Shown here piece after piece: positions 7,508-13,374 of a stretch of DNA of 17,135 nucleotides. Every line of letters starts with the position of its first letter. Within the stretch, counting starts at the first letter, position 1. A program made the position numbers and the translations under genes. The stretch is from an uncultured Bacilli bacterium (GTDB lineage: Bacteria > Bacillota_I > Bacilli_A > RFN20 > CAG-631). The stretch is from positions 1-17,135 of the forward strand of contig CAKPXW010000025.1 of NCBI GenBank assembly GCA_934202505.1, read 5' to 3'. The notes beneath the pieces are model-generated. The model saw only the letters and a program-made list of their open reading frames with translations. It was not told the origin of the DNA and ran no database searches.

Positions 7508-8824
7508 ATGGCTTTTGAAGGATTACAAGATCGTTTACAAGGTATTTTTAAAAAAATAAGTGGGCAAAGCACTTTGACAGAAGCTAATATGGATGAAATG
7601 CTAAAAGAGATTAGAATTGCTCTTTTAGAAGCTGATGTTAATTTTAAAGTAGTAAAACACTTTATAAGTGATGTTAAAGAAAAGGCTTTAGGGCAAAAAG
7701 TTATATCATCATTAACTGCTTCCCAAATGGTAGTAAAAATAGTAAAAGATGAACTTGTTGAATTGTTTGGTAAGGAAACAGCTCCTTTATCATTTGCTGC
7801 TCATGGAGTGTCTACTATACTAATGTGTGGTCTTAATGGTTCAGGTAAAACAACATCTTCTGGAAAATTAGCTAAACTATTAAAAAAACAAGGTAAAAAT
7901 CCATTACTAGTAGCAGCTGATATTTATCGACCTGCAGCAAAAGAACAATTATTCACATTAGCTAAACAAATTGATGTTCCTTGTTTCTCTTTAGAAAATA
8001 AAAGTGCTGAGGATATAGTAGTTGCTGCCTTACAATATGCTAAAGAAAACAACCATGGTGTAATGATTATCGATACGGCTGGTAGATTACAAATAGATGA
8101 GCAATTAATGCAAGAACTTGTAAATATAAATAATTTAATAAAAGTTGATGAAAAATTACTTGTAATCGATGCTATGTCTGGTCAAGATGCCGTAAATGTT
8201 GCTCTTGCTTTTAATGAAAAAGTTAATATAACAGGAGTTATAATGAGTAAATTAGATAGTGATGCAAGAGGTGGTGCAGCATTATCAATAAAATATTTAA
8301 CAGGTATCCCAATTAAATTTATGGCTACAGGAGAAAAATTAGATGATTTTGAAGTTTTCCATCCTGATCGTATGGCTGATAGAATTATTGGTATGGGAGA
8401 TATTTTAACTCTTGTAGAAAATGTCTCTGAAAAAATTGATGAAAAAGAAGCCAAACGAACTATGAACAAAATGATGGATGGTAAGTTTGACTTAAATGAT
8501 ATGCTTGCTCAAATGGAACAAGTAAATAAAATGGGATCTCTTGCAAAGCTTATTAAATTTATACCTGGTATGCCTAAGGTAAGCAACGATGATTTGAAAA
8601 AAGCAGAAAATGAAATGAAAAGAGTAAAATGCGTTATTCAATCAATGACTCCTTATGAAAGAAAACATCCAGAAGTATTAAAAGCAAGTAGAAAAGTTCG
8701 TATTGCAAAAGGCTGCGCTAAAGAAGTTAGTGATGTTAATTATGTATTGAAAAAATATGAACAAAGTAAAGAAATGATGAAACAAATGAAAAATCAATTT
8801 GGTGGAATGCGAAATTTTAAATAA
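7508..8824 (+). CDS. ffh: Signal recognition particle GTPase Ffh
   Basis: Protein subunit of SRP: binds signal sequences as they leave the ribosome together with 4.5S/SRP RNA, and docks with FtsY. The 438-residue protein shows the N domain (about 1-90) and a G domain with GLNGSGKTT (108-116), DIYRPAAKEQL, DTAGRLQIDE and SKLDSDARGG. A methionine-rich M domain runs from about 295 to the end, with the RNA-binding signature around MTPYERKHPEVL and a Met-rich tail. Length is near the usual 440-450. ATG 7508 follows AGGGGG (7495-7500). It is the last gene of the plsX-led unit. I see no clear intrinsic terminator in the 91 bases before rpsP, although a fresh promoter is there. The SRP RNA gene is not in this window. 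Confidence 0.97.
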   Translation: MAFEGLQDRLQGIFKKISGQSTLTEANMDEMLKEIRIALLEADVNFKVVKHFISDVKEKALGQKVISSLTASQMVVKIVKDELVELFGKETAPLSFAAHGVSTILMCGLNGSGKTTSSGKLAKLLKKQGKNPLLVAADIYRPAAKEQLFTLAKQIDVPCFSLENKSAEDIVVAALQYAKENNHGVMIIDTAGRLQIDEQLMQELVNINNLIKVDEKLLVIDAMSGQDAVNVALAFNEKVNITGVIMSKLDSDARGGAALSIKYLTGIPIKFMATGEKLDDFEVFHPDRMADRIIGMGDILTLVENVSEKIDEKEAKRTMNKMMDGKFDLNDMLAQMEQVNKMGSLAKLIKFIPGMPKVSNDDLKKAENEMKRVKCVIQSMTPYERKHPEVLKASRKVRIAKGCAKEVSDVNYVLKKYEQSKEMMKQMKNQFGGMRNFK

Positions 8825-8856
8825 TATTAAACAAATCAACTGTTAAGTAAAAACAC

Positions 8857-8884
8857 TTGACATATAAAAAAAATATGGTAAAAT
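8857..8884 (+). promoter_or_regulatory. Promoter of rpsP-khpA
   Basis: Perfect TTGACA (8857-8862), 16-base spacer, TAAAAT (8879-8884), preceded by TGG as an extended -10. Ten to fifteen bases later comes the transcript leader with AAAGGAGG (8901-8908) before rpsP. This is one of the strongest promoters in the window, as expected for a ribosomal protein gene. Confidence 0.8.
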
Positions 8885-8915
8885 AATTAAGGAAATATTA
8901 AAAGGAGGAATTTAT

Positions 8916-9197
8916 ATGTCAGTAAAAATTAGAATGCAAAGAACAGGACGTCATAAATTAGCAAGTTATCGAATTGTAGTTGCAGATTCTCGTTATCCTC
9001 GTGATGGCCGTTTTATTGAAATTTTAGGTAGCTATGATCCTACTACAAATCCAGCAACAGTTAAAATTGATACTGAAAAAGCTTATGAATGGATTAAAAA
9101 AGGTGCTACTCCTTCAGACACTGTAAGAACATTCTTATCTAATGCAGGTGTTATGAAGAAATTACACGAAGAAAAAAACGCTAAGAAAGGCAACTAA
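8916..9197 (+). CDS. rpsP: 30S ribosomal protein S16
   Basis: Small-subunit protein that binds 16S rRNA early in assembly. The 93-residue sequence begins MSVKIRMQRTGRHKLASYRIVVADSR and continues with RDGRFIEILGSYDP, both diagnostic of S16, and ends in a basic tail (EEKNAKKGN). It is slightly longer than the 80-90 typical of the family. ATG 8916 follows AAAGGAGG. It leads the conserved rpsP-khpA-rimM-trmD-rplS neighbourhood and has its own strong promoter. The khpA start comes five bases after the stop. Confidence 0.97.
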   Translation: MSVKIRMQRTGRHKLASYRIVVADSRYPRDGRFIEILGSYDPTTNPATVKIDTEKAYEWIKKGATPSDTVRTFLSNAGVMKKLHEEKNAKKGN

Positions 9198-9202
9198 TTG
9201 CT

Positions 9203-9454
9203 ATGGAAGATTTAGTTAGAGCAATTGTTGAACCAATGATTTCTAACAAAGAAGCTTTAATGATAAAAACTATGCCATCAGCTGAAGATAATGAAGTTAG
9301 TGAAATAATAATAATTACTAACAAAGAAGACACTGCAAGGCTTATTGGAAAATCTGGCGTAGTAGCCAATGCTATTCGAGAAGTTGTTTCTGTAAAATCT
9401 CGTTTAGATGGTATTAAAGTACGTGTTAAATTTGAATCATACGATGAACAATAG
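9203..9454 (+). CDS. khpA: KH-domain RNA-binding protein KhpA (YlqC family)
   Basis: Single KH-domain protein of 83 residues that binds RNA; in Gram-positives KhpA acts with KhpB/Jag in RNA regulation affecting cell division and envelope genes. The GxxG RNA-binding loop is visible as IGKSG (G49-G52) in RLIGKSGVVANAIREVV, with the flanking beta strands of a type II KH fold (SEIIIITN before, GIKVRVKFES after). ATG 9203 has AGAAAGG about 12 bases upstream inside the end of rpsP, so coupling to rpsP is likely. Position directly after rpsP is the usual one. A terminator hairpin overlaps its stop region, so rimM-trmD here are not simply continuous with it. Confidence 0.92.
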   Translation: MEDLVRAIVEPMISNKEALMIKTMPSAEDNEVSEIIIITNKEDTARLIGKSGVVANAIREVVSVKSRLDGIKVRVKFESYDEQ

Positions 9455-9478
9455 ATGAGTTTACTCATCTTTTTCTTT
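9453..9478 (+). terminator. Intrinsic terminator after khpA
   Basis: Perfect inverted repeat AGATGAG (9453-9459) and CTCATCT (9464-9470) with a four-base loop, followed by TTTTCTTT. It begins within the khpA stop codon. Fairly short stem but well-formed; it would end or attenuate the rpsP-khpA transcript before the two inserted membrane genes. Confidence 0.8.
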
Positions 9479-9498
9479 AATTATTAGTTTTATTATGC

Positions 9499-9517
9499 TA
9501 CTATATTAATTATAGTA
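9499..9517 (+). promoter_or_regulatory. Inverted repeat upstream of the DUF4234-like gene
   Basis: TACTATA (9499-9505) and TATAGTA (9511-9517) flank a five-base spacer, immediately before the GGGGGA ribosome site of the next gene. The same stretch holds -10-like sequences (TATATT, TATAGT) but no convincing -35. It may be an operator or simply the promoter -10 area in an AT-rich gap. Confidence 0.35.
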
Positions 9518-9532
9518 ATGGGGGAAAATATT

Positions 9533-9865
9533 ATGGTAAAAAGAAGAGAAATAGCACTATGTATAGTGTTTACTATCATAACATGTGGAATTTATGGATT
9601 ATATTGGATAGGAAAAGTTCAAGATGATAGTTTATATGTTTCTCAAGAATCAGGAACAACTGGCGGAATGGTTGTTTTGCTTTCAATAGTAACATGTGGA
9701 ATATATTATCTTTATTGGATGTATAATCTTGGAAAAAGAATTGATAAAATCACAGAAAGCCCTAATGGATCATCAAATATAATTTATCTAATTTTAGCTA
9801 TATGTGGACTTGGAATTGTTAGTTTGTGTCTTGCCCAAAATGAATTAAATGCCAACGCAAATTAA
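9533..9865 (+). CDS. DUF4234-like small membrane protein with internal repeat
   Basis: A 110-residue membrane protein resembling the DUF4234 family, whose function is unknown. The motif TCGIYGLYW (17-25) recurs as TCGIYYLYW (54-62), and a weaker third copy ICGLGIVSL lies at 90-98. Each copy sits in a hydrophobic segment, giving three membrane helices (about 7-26, 45-64, 82-101). The loops between them contain charged residues (KVQDDSLYVSQES, NLGKRIDKITESPNG). I chose ATG 9533 because GGGGGA (9520-9525) is well spaced from it; an in-frame ATG at 9518 overlaps that site. It sits between khpA and rimM, where most Bacillota have no such gene. Identification of the family rests on the repeated CGIYxLYW pattern. 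Confidence 0.75.
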   Translation: MVKRREIALCIVFTIITCGIYGLYWIGKVQDDSLYVSQESGTTGGMVVLLSIVTCGIYYLYWMYNLGKRIDKITESPNGSSNIIYLILAICGLGIVSLCLAQNELNANAN

Positions 9866-10241
9866 TAATTTTAAAACTAGATTAAAGCATCTAGTTTTAA
9901 TTTTTTTTATAATAGCAATTATCAGTTGCATATATTTGATAATTATTTATAAAACTAATTTTATGATTCCATGTGTATTTAAAAAAATAACTGGACTTTC
10001 TTGTCCAGGATGTGGGGTTACAAGATTATGTTTAGCAATATTACAATTTGATTTTAATTTGGCAAAACAATATAATTTATTTTTATACTATACATTACCA
10101 TTTATTTTATTTTTAATTGTATATTCCATTATTACCTATTTAAAAAACATAAAATTTAATAAAATAATTAATGTTTTATGTGTAATATATGTCATTTTAT
10201 TATTAATTTGGGGAATAATTAGAAATATTTATAAAATTTAA
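9849..10241 (+). CDS. DUF2752-like membrane protein (CPGCG motif)
   Basis: A 130-residue protein of the DUF2752 type, recognised by CPGCGVTR (52-59) just after a short hydrophobic PCVFKKITGL stretch. The family's function is not established. Hydrophobic segments lie at about 14-34, 76-97 and 106-125. Additional cysteines occur at 27, 42, 61 and 111. The start at 9849 overlaps the upstream gene by 17 bases and has no visible ribosome site. A strong terminator-like hairpin (9871-9908) runs through codons 8-20. The next in-frame start-like codon is TTG at 9936, which would remove the first helix. Either the start is unusual or expression is attenuated. The stop lies 10 bases before rimM. Confidence 0.72.
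   Translation: MPTQINNFKTRLKHLVLIFFIIAIISCIYLIIIYKTNFMIPCVFKKITGLSCPGCGVTRLCLAILQFDFNLAKQYNLFLYYTLPFILFLIVYSIITYLKNIKFNKIINVLCVIYVILLLIWGIIRNIYKI
9871..9908 (+). terminator. Terminator-like hairpin after the DUF4234-like gene, inside the DUF2752 frame
   Basis: Perfect 12-bp stem TTAAAACTAGAT (9871-9882) / ATCTAGTTTTAA (9889-9900), six-base loop TAAAGC, followed directly by eight T (9901-9908). This is the best intrinsic-terminator signature in the window. It lies six bases after the DUF4234-like stop codon but also within the first 20 codons of the DUF2752-like frame. Confidence 0.8.
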
Positions 10242-10251
10242 AGGAGAAAGT

Positions 10252-10758
10252 ATGCGAGTAACTCTAGGAGAAATTGTAGCACCATATGGCATTAAAGGTG
10301 AAGTAAAAGTTCTTTCATGTACAGATTTTGCTAAAGAAAGATACAAAAAAGGAAATAAAGTGATTTTAAATAATCCTAAAACAAATGATGAAATAGTTTT
10401 ACAAATTGCTTCATATAAAAATATAAAAGGCATGGATGTTATTTCTTTTGTAAGCAAAGAAGATATTAATTTAATATTAAAGTATGTCGGTTATGAAGTT
10501 TTAATCGAAAGAAATGAGAAATTACAAGAAAAGGATAATTACTTTTATAGTGACTTACTTGATTGTGAAGTAATATATAATGATGAAAGTATAGGCAAGG
10601 TTATTAATATTATTGATAATGGAGTTCATTATCTTTTAAGGATAAAAAGAACTGATAAAAAGGACTTATTATATCCATTTGTCGAAAAATTTATTGAAAA
10701 AATTGATGTAGAAAACAAAAAAATATTTTTAAATCCAATTAAAGGAATGATTGAATAA
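10252..10758 (+). CDS. rimM: Ribosome maturation factor RimM
   Basis: Assembly factor that binds the head of the 30S subunit near S19 and is needed for 16S rRNA maturation. The 168-residue protein has the N-terminal RimM beta-barrel, beginning RVTLGEIVAPYGIKGEVKV with the typical GxIxxxxGxxGEVxV pattern. A PRC-barrel-like C-terminal half starts near residue 95 (YFYSDLLDCEVIYNDESIGKV). ATG 10252 follows AAGGAG (10241-10246). Its stop shares one base with the trmD start (TAATG), the normal coupling for this pair. Its transcript must start within or upstream of the inserted membrane genes, past two terminator-like hairpins. Confidence 0.95.
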   Translation: MRVTLGEIVAPYGIKGEVKVLSCTDFAKERYKKGNKVILNNPKTNDEIVLQIASYKNIKGMDVISFVSKEDINLILKYVGYEVLIERNEKLQEKDNYFYSDLLDCEVIYNDESIGKVINIIDNGVHYLLRIKRTDKKDLLYPFVEKFIEKIDVENKKIFLNPIKGMIE

Positions 10759-11522
10759 TGAAGATTACTATATTAACGTTATTTCCTGAATTTTTTCAAA
10801 GTTTTACTAATACTTCTATTATAAAAAGAGCAATAGAAAAAGGACTTGTAGAAGTAGAATGTGTAAATTATCGTGAATTTTCAACAGATAAGTTAAAAAG
10901 AGTCGATTATCCTCCATATGGTGGAGGCGCAGGAATGATTATTTCTTTACAGCCAATTGTAGACTGCTTAAATACTTTGAAAACTGAAGGGGCAAAAGTT
11001 TATCTTTTATCAGCAAAAGGCATGGTGTTTAAGCAAGAAATGGCACATGAAATGGCTAAAATTAACAATTTAATTTTAATTTGCGGACATTATGAAGGCG
11101 TTGATGAAAGAATTTTAAACTATATTGATGGAGAAATATGTATTGGTGATTATATTCTAACTGGTGGTGAAATAGGAGCAATGGCAATTGCTGATGCGAT
11201 TATTCGTCTGTTAGATGGAGCAATAAATAAAGACTCAACGGTTGATGAGTCTTTTGAAAAATATAATTTGCTTGAATATCCTCAATATGCTTTTCCTAGA
11301 GATTATAATGGTGATGTTGTTCCAGATGTTTTATTTAGTGGAAATCATCAAGCAATTGATAATTTCAGATTTAAAGAAAGCATAAAGAAAACATTAAAAA
11401 ATAGGCCTGAATTGTTGGATATATCAAAATTTTCTAAAAAAGAAAAAAAATTATATGCTTCATTAGAAGATGATACTTTCGAAAAAGAAGCTATTAAAAA
11501 AGCACATAAGTTTATGAAATAA
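10758..11522 (+). CDS. trmD: tRNA (guanine-37-N1)-methyltransferase TrmD
   Basis: Methylates G37 next to the anticodon of tRNAs reading CNN codons, using S-adenosylmethionine, and so prevents +1 frameshifting. The SPOUT trefoil-knot binding region is clear: LILICGHYEGVDERI (105-119) and CIGDYILTGGEIGAMAI (128-144). The N-terminus KITILTLFPEFF and the PPYGGGAGM loop (52-60) are diagnostic. The C-terminal domain carries LLEYPQYAFP, where most members have YTRP, then VPDVLFSGNHQAI. At 254 aa it is full length. The start overlaps the rimM stop by one base, with AAAGGA at 10741-10746. The rplS promoter begins within four bases of its stop. Confidence 0.96.
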   Translation: MKITILTLFPEFFQSFTNTSIIKRAIEKGLVEVECVNYREFSTDKLKRVDYPPYGGGAGMIISLQPIVDCLNTLKTEGAKVYLLSAKGMVFKQEMAHEMAKINNLILICGHYEGVDERILNYIDGEICIGDYILTGGEIGAMAIADAIIRLLDGAINKDSTVDESFEKYNLLEYPQYAFPRDYNGDVVPDVLFSGNHQAIDNFRFKESIKKTLKNRPELLDISKFSKKEKKLYASLEDDTFEKEAIKKAHKFMK

Positions 11523-11525
11523 TAC

Positions 11526-11554
11526 TTGCAATAATTCGAAAATTTTGCTATCAT
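11526..11554 (+). promoter_or_regulatory. Promoter of rplS
   Basis: TTGCAA (11526-11531), 17-base spacer, TATCAT (11549-11554) preceded by TGC as an extended -10. It starts just after the trmD stop, so rplS is expressed at least partly independently of rimM-trmD. Transcription should begin near 11561, at the foot of the structured leader. Confidence 0.7.
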
Positions 11555-11559
11555 AAATA

Positions 11560-11615
11560 GCGCGTGTTATGCGCCTATTGCTCCGCTAGATTTAGTCACA
11601 AATACTATGAGCAAT
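11560..11615 (+). ncRNA. Structured 5' leader of rplS, candidate L19 autoregulatory leader
   Basis: This 56-base segment is noticeably more GC-rich than its surroundings. It can form a first hairpin GCGCGT (11560-11565) / ATGCGC (11569-11574) with a three-base loop. A second helix ATTGCTC (11577-11583) / GAGCAAT (11609-11615) closes an internal loop containing a small CTA/TAG stem. It lies between a good promoter and the rplS ribosome site. L19 leader RNAs upstream of rplS are known in Bacillota and are thought to bind L19 for feedback control. I match by position and structure only, not by a covariance model. Confidence 0.6.
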
Positions 11616-11649
11616 CAGTAAAAATATATGTATAAGGAGAAGTGATAAT

Positions 11650-11997
11650 ATGAATATGAAATTAGTAGAAGAAGTCACTGCTTCTCAAATCCGTTCAGAT
11701 CTTCCTGAAATCAAAGTTGGTGACACAGTAGTAGTTGGTGTTACAATTCATGAAGGAAATAAGACAAGAACTCAAGACTATCAAGGTCTTGTAATCAAGA
11801 TGAGAGGAACAGGTGCTTCAAAATCATTTACAGTTAGAAAAATTTCTAATGGTATCGGTGTTGAAAGAGTATTCCCAGTTAACAGCCCAATGATTGCTTA
11901 TGTAAAGGTAGTTTCACACGGTAAAGTAAGACGTGCAAAACTTTATTATTTACGTAACTTAAAGGGTAAAGCTGCTAAAGTTAAACAAAAAATATAA
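11650..11997 (+). CDS. rplS: 50S ribosomal protein L19
   Basis: Large-subunit protein at the 30S/50S interface. The 115-residue sequence carries the family patterns RSDLPEIKVGDTVVVGVTIHEGNKTRTQDYQG, cited here by its ends at about residues 15-46, then FTVRKISNGIGVERVFPVNSP in shorter overlapping form (SNGIGVERVFP) and the C-terminal RRAKLYYLRNLKGKAA. ATG 11650 has AAGGAGA (11634-11640) upstream; a second ATG two codons on is less well placed. It has its own promoter, a structured leader and a terminator, so it can be transcribed as a single gene. Codon use is richer in GC-ending codons (ATC, CGT, GGT) than in neighbouring genes, as expected for high expression. Confidence 0.97.
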   Translation: MNMKLVEEVTASQIRSDLPEIKVGDTVVVGVTIHEGNKTRTQDYQGLVIKMRGTGASKSFTVRKISNGIGVERVFPVNSPMIAYVKVVSHGKVRRAKLYYLRNLKGKAAKVKQKI

Positions 11998-12007
11998 TAA
12001 TGTGACT

Positions 12008-12036
12008 AAGAGTAACTTATGTTACTCTTTTATTTT
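12008..12036 (+). terminator. Intrinsic terminator after rplS
   Basis: Perfect 9-bp stem AAGAGTAAC (12008-12016) / GTTACTCTT (12021-12029) with loop TTAT, followed by TTATTTT. It lies 10 bases after the rplS stop and separates rplS from lepB. Confidence 0.85.
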
Positions 12037-12045
12037 ACTATGTTT

Positions 12046-12081
12046 TGCTATATAATAATTATAATAATGCTTGCATTATTA
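12046..12081 (+). promoter_or_regulatory. Candidate lepB promoter with adjacent palindrome
   Basis: TGC (12046-12048) followed by TATATAAT gives an extended -10 with TATAAT at 12051-12056 or TATATA at 12049-12054; no good -35 is visible. Immediately downstream, TAATAATGC (12062-12070) and GCATTATTA (12073-12081) form a 9-bp inverted repeat with a two-base spacer, at or just after the expected transcription start. That fits an operator or a small leader hairpin. Confidence 0.45.
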
Positions 12082-12105
12082 ATTTGTATATAAGGTAGGA
12101 TAAAT

Positions 12106-12675
12106 ATGAACGCAAAAACTAAAAAAATTTTAAATACTGTAATTAATGTTTTTTTAATTTTTGCAATAATAATTTTACTAGCTTCATTTGTTTTTAAGCA
12201 AAGTTATTTAAACATAGTTGTTGAAGGGAATTCTATGAATCCAACCATTGAAAATATGGAAATGGGCTATATGAAAAAAACAAATCAAAAATCAAAAATA
12301 GAAAGATTTGACATTGTAGCTGTTGATGTAAGCAATAACGAAATTAGTAACTCAACATATTGGATAAAAAGAATAATAGCTCTACCTTATGAAAAGGTTA
12401 AGATTTCTGGTAATGAACTATATATAAATGATGAATTATTAGAACAACCATTTTCTATTTTAGGAGACACTAATCGTTGTGATTGTGAATATGAACTTGC
12501 AAATGAATACTTAATTGCTGGAGATAATAGACAAGCATCAGTTTTACCAATAAAAATTAGTAAAAATCAAATTAAAGCCAAAAATGGCTTTGTTTATAGA
12601 AAATGCTTATCTTATGATTTTTCAAATAATGTATGCACAATTAAAGGAGAAAAAGAGTGGAGAACGCTTCACTAA
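12106..12675 (+). CDS. lepB: Signal peptidase I
   Basis: Membrane serine protease that removes signal peptides from exported proteins on the outer face of the membrane. The N-terminal helix spans about 12-31. The catalytic serine is in box B, EGNSMNPTI (S43), and the general-base lysine in box D, YWIKRIIALP (K88). Box E begins normally with AGDNRQAS (139-145), but the DSR that normally follows is replaced by LPI, and box D ends PYE instead of PGD. At 189 aa it is the size of Gram-positive type I enzymes. AAGGTAGGA (12092-12100) precedes ATG 12106. Its place between rplS and rbgA is usual for the group, and it complements the SRP genes upstream. Both catalytic residues are intact, so I expect activity. 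Confidence 0.92.
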   Translation: MNAKTKKILNTVINVFLIFAIIILLASFVFKQSYLNIVVEGNSMNPTIENMEMGYMKKTNQKSKIERFDIVAVDVSNNEISNSTYWIKRIIALPYEKVKISGNELYINDELLEQPFSILGDTNRCDCEYELANEYLIAGDNRQASVLPIKISKNQIKAKNGFVYRKCLSYDFSNNVCTIKGEKEWRTLH

Positions 12676-12681
12676 AATTAT

Positions 12682-13296
12682 ATGGAAAAGTGGTTAAAAT
12701 ACGTAATTGAAATTCAAAGCCTTGCCCAAGCAGGACTTTCCTATACCAATAATTGCTATGACAAAGAAAGATATGAAAGATTAAGAGAAATATCTGCTGA
12801 AATGATAGCAAATAAAACTGGCATGGAAATAGAAAATGTTAAAAATATATTTTGCAATGAAAAAGGTTATCAAACGCCAAAAATAGATACTAGGGCAGCA
12901 ATATTTAAAGATGATAAAATTCTATTGGTTCATGAAAATAATGATACTTGGTCTTTACCAGGTGGCTGGTGTGATGTCTTGGAAAGTGTTAAATCAAATA
13001 CAATAAAAGAAGTAAAAGAAGAAACTGGATTAGATGTTGAAACTTTAAAAGTTATTGCAATTCAAGATCGAAATAAACATAATACACCAGTTTACGCTTA
13101 TGGTGTTTGTAAAGTTTTTATTTTATGCAATATTCTTGGTGGTAGTTTTATTCCTAATATAGAAACAACTGAAACAAAATATTTTTCATTAAATGAAATA
13201 CCTGAAAATTTAGCAAATGAAAAAACAAATCTTGAACAAATTGTTATGTGTTTTAATGCTTATCATGATGAAAGTTGGCAAACACAATTTGATTAA
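12682..13296 (+). CDS. Nudix hydrolase with NUDIX_N domain
   Basis: A 204-residue pyrophosphatase of the YjhB-like group. The first 60 residues match the N-terminal domain found in hydrolases of nucleoside diphosphates linked to another moiety (IQSLAQAGLSYTNNCYDKERYERL, cited by its ends at 11-34). The Nudix box follows at G95-L117: G-x5-E101-x7-K109-E-V-K-E113-E114-T-G-L, with lysine where the consensus has arginine. The catalytic glutamates are kept. ADP-ribose or a related nucleotide sugar is the likely substrate, but this cannot be settled from sequence alone. The start lies six bases after the lepB stop with no clear ribosome site, suggesting coupling. Not a standard member of the lepB-rbgA-rnhB neighbourhood. 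Confidence 0.88.
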   Translation: MEKWLKYVIEIQSLAQAGLSYTNNCYDKERYERLREISAEMIANKTGMEIENVKNIFCNEKGYQTPKIDTRAAIFKDDKILLVHENNDTWSLPGGWCDVLESVKSNTIKEVKEETGLDVETLKVIAIQDRNKHNTPVYAYGVCKVFILCNILGGSFIPNIETTETKYFSLNEIPENLANEKTNLEQIVMCFNAYHDESWQTQFD

Positions 13297-13329
13297 TAAT
13301 TATTAACATAATTTTATAAAAATATACAT

Positions 13330-13356
13330 GATTATAAATGTAATAAATTTATAATC
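13330..13356 (+). promoter_or_regulatory. 10-bp inverted repeat and -10-like site upstream of rbgA
   Basis: GATTATAAAT (13330-13339) and ATTTATAATC (13347-13356) are perfect inverted copies with a seven-base spacer. The right arm contains TATAAT (13350-13355), a possible -10, and it ends two bases before the AAAGGA ribosome site of rbgA. It could be an operator over a promoter or an RNA hairpin controlling access to the ribosome site. No T tract follows, so it is not a normal terminator. Confidence 0.45.
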
Positions 13357-13374
13357 TTAAAGGAAGTGAAAAAC

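Noticed and set aside
8825..8856. Terminator after ffh
   Set aside because: No stem followed by T residues could be found between the ffh stop and the rpsP -35.
9181..9468. Minus-strand open frame of 95 codons across khpA
   Set aside because: Shadow of khpA; begins in a terminator and has no ribosome site or family features.
9533..10241. Membrane-protein pair as a toxin-antitoxin or phage-defence module
   Set aside because: Neither protein has nuclease, protease, NTPase or pore-toxin motifs and no mobility genes are nearby.
11560..11615. tRNA or metabolite riboswitch before rplS
   Set aside because: No cloverleaf, anticodon arm or riboswitch core is visible; position and size fit a ribosomal protein leader better.
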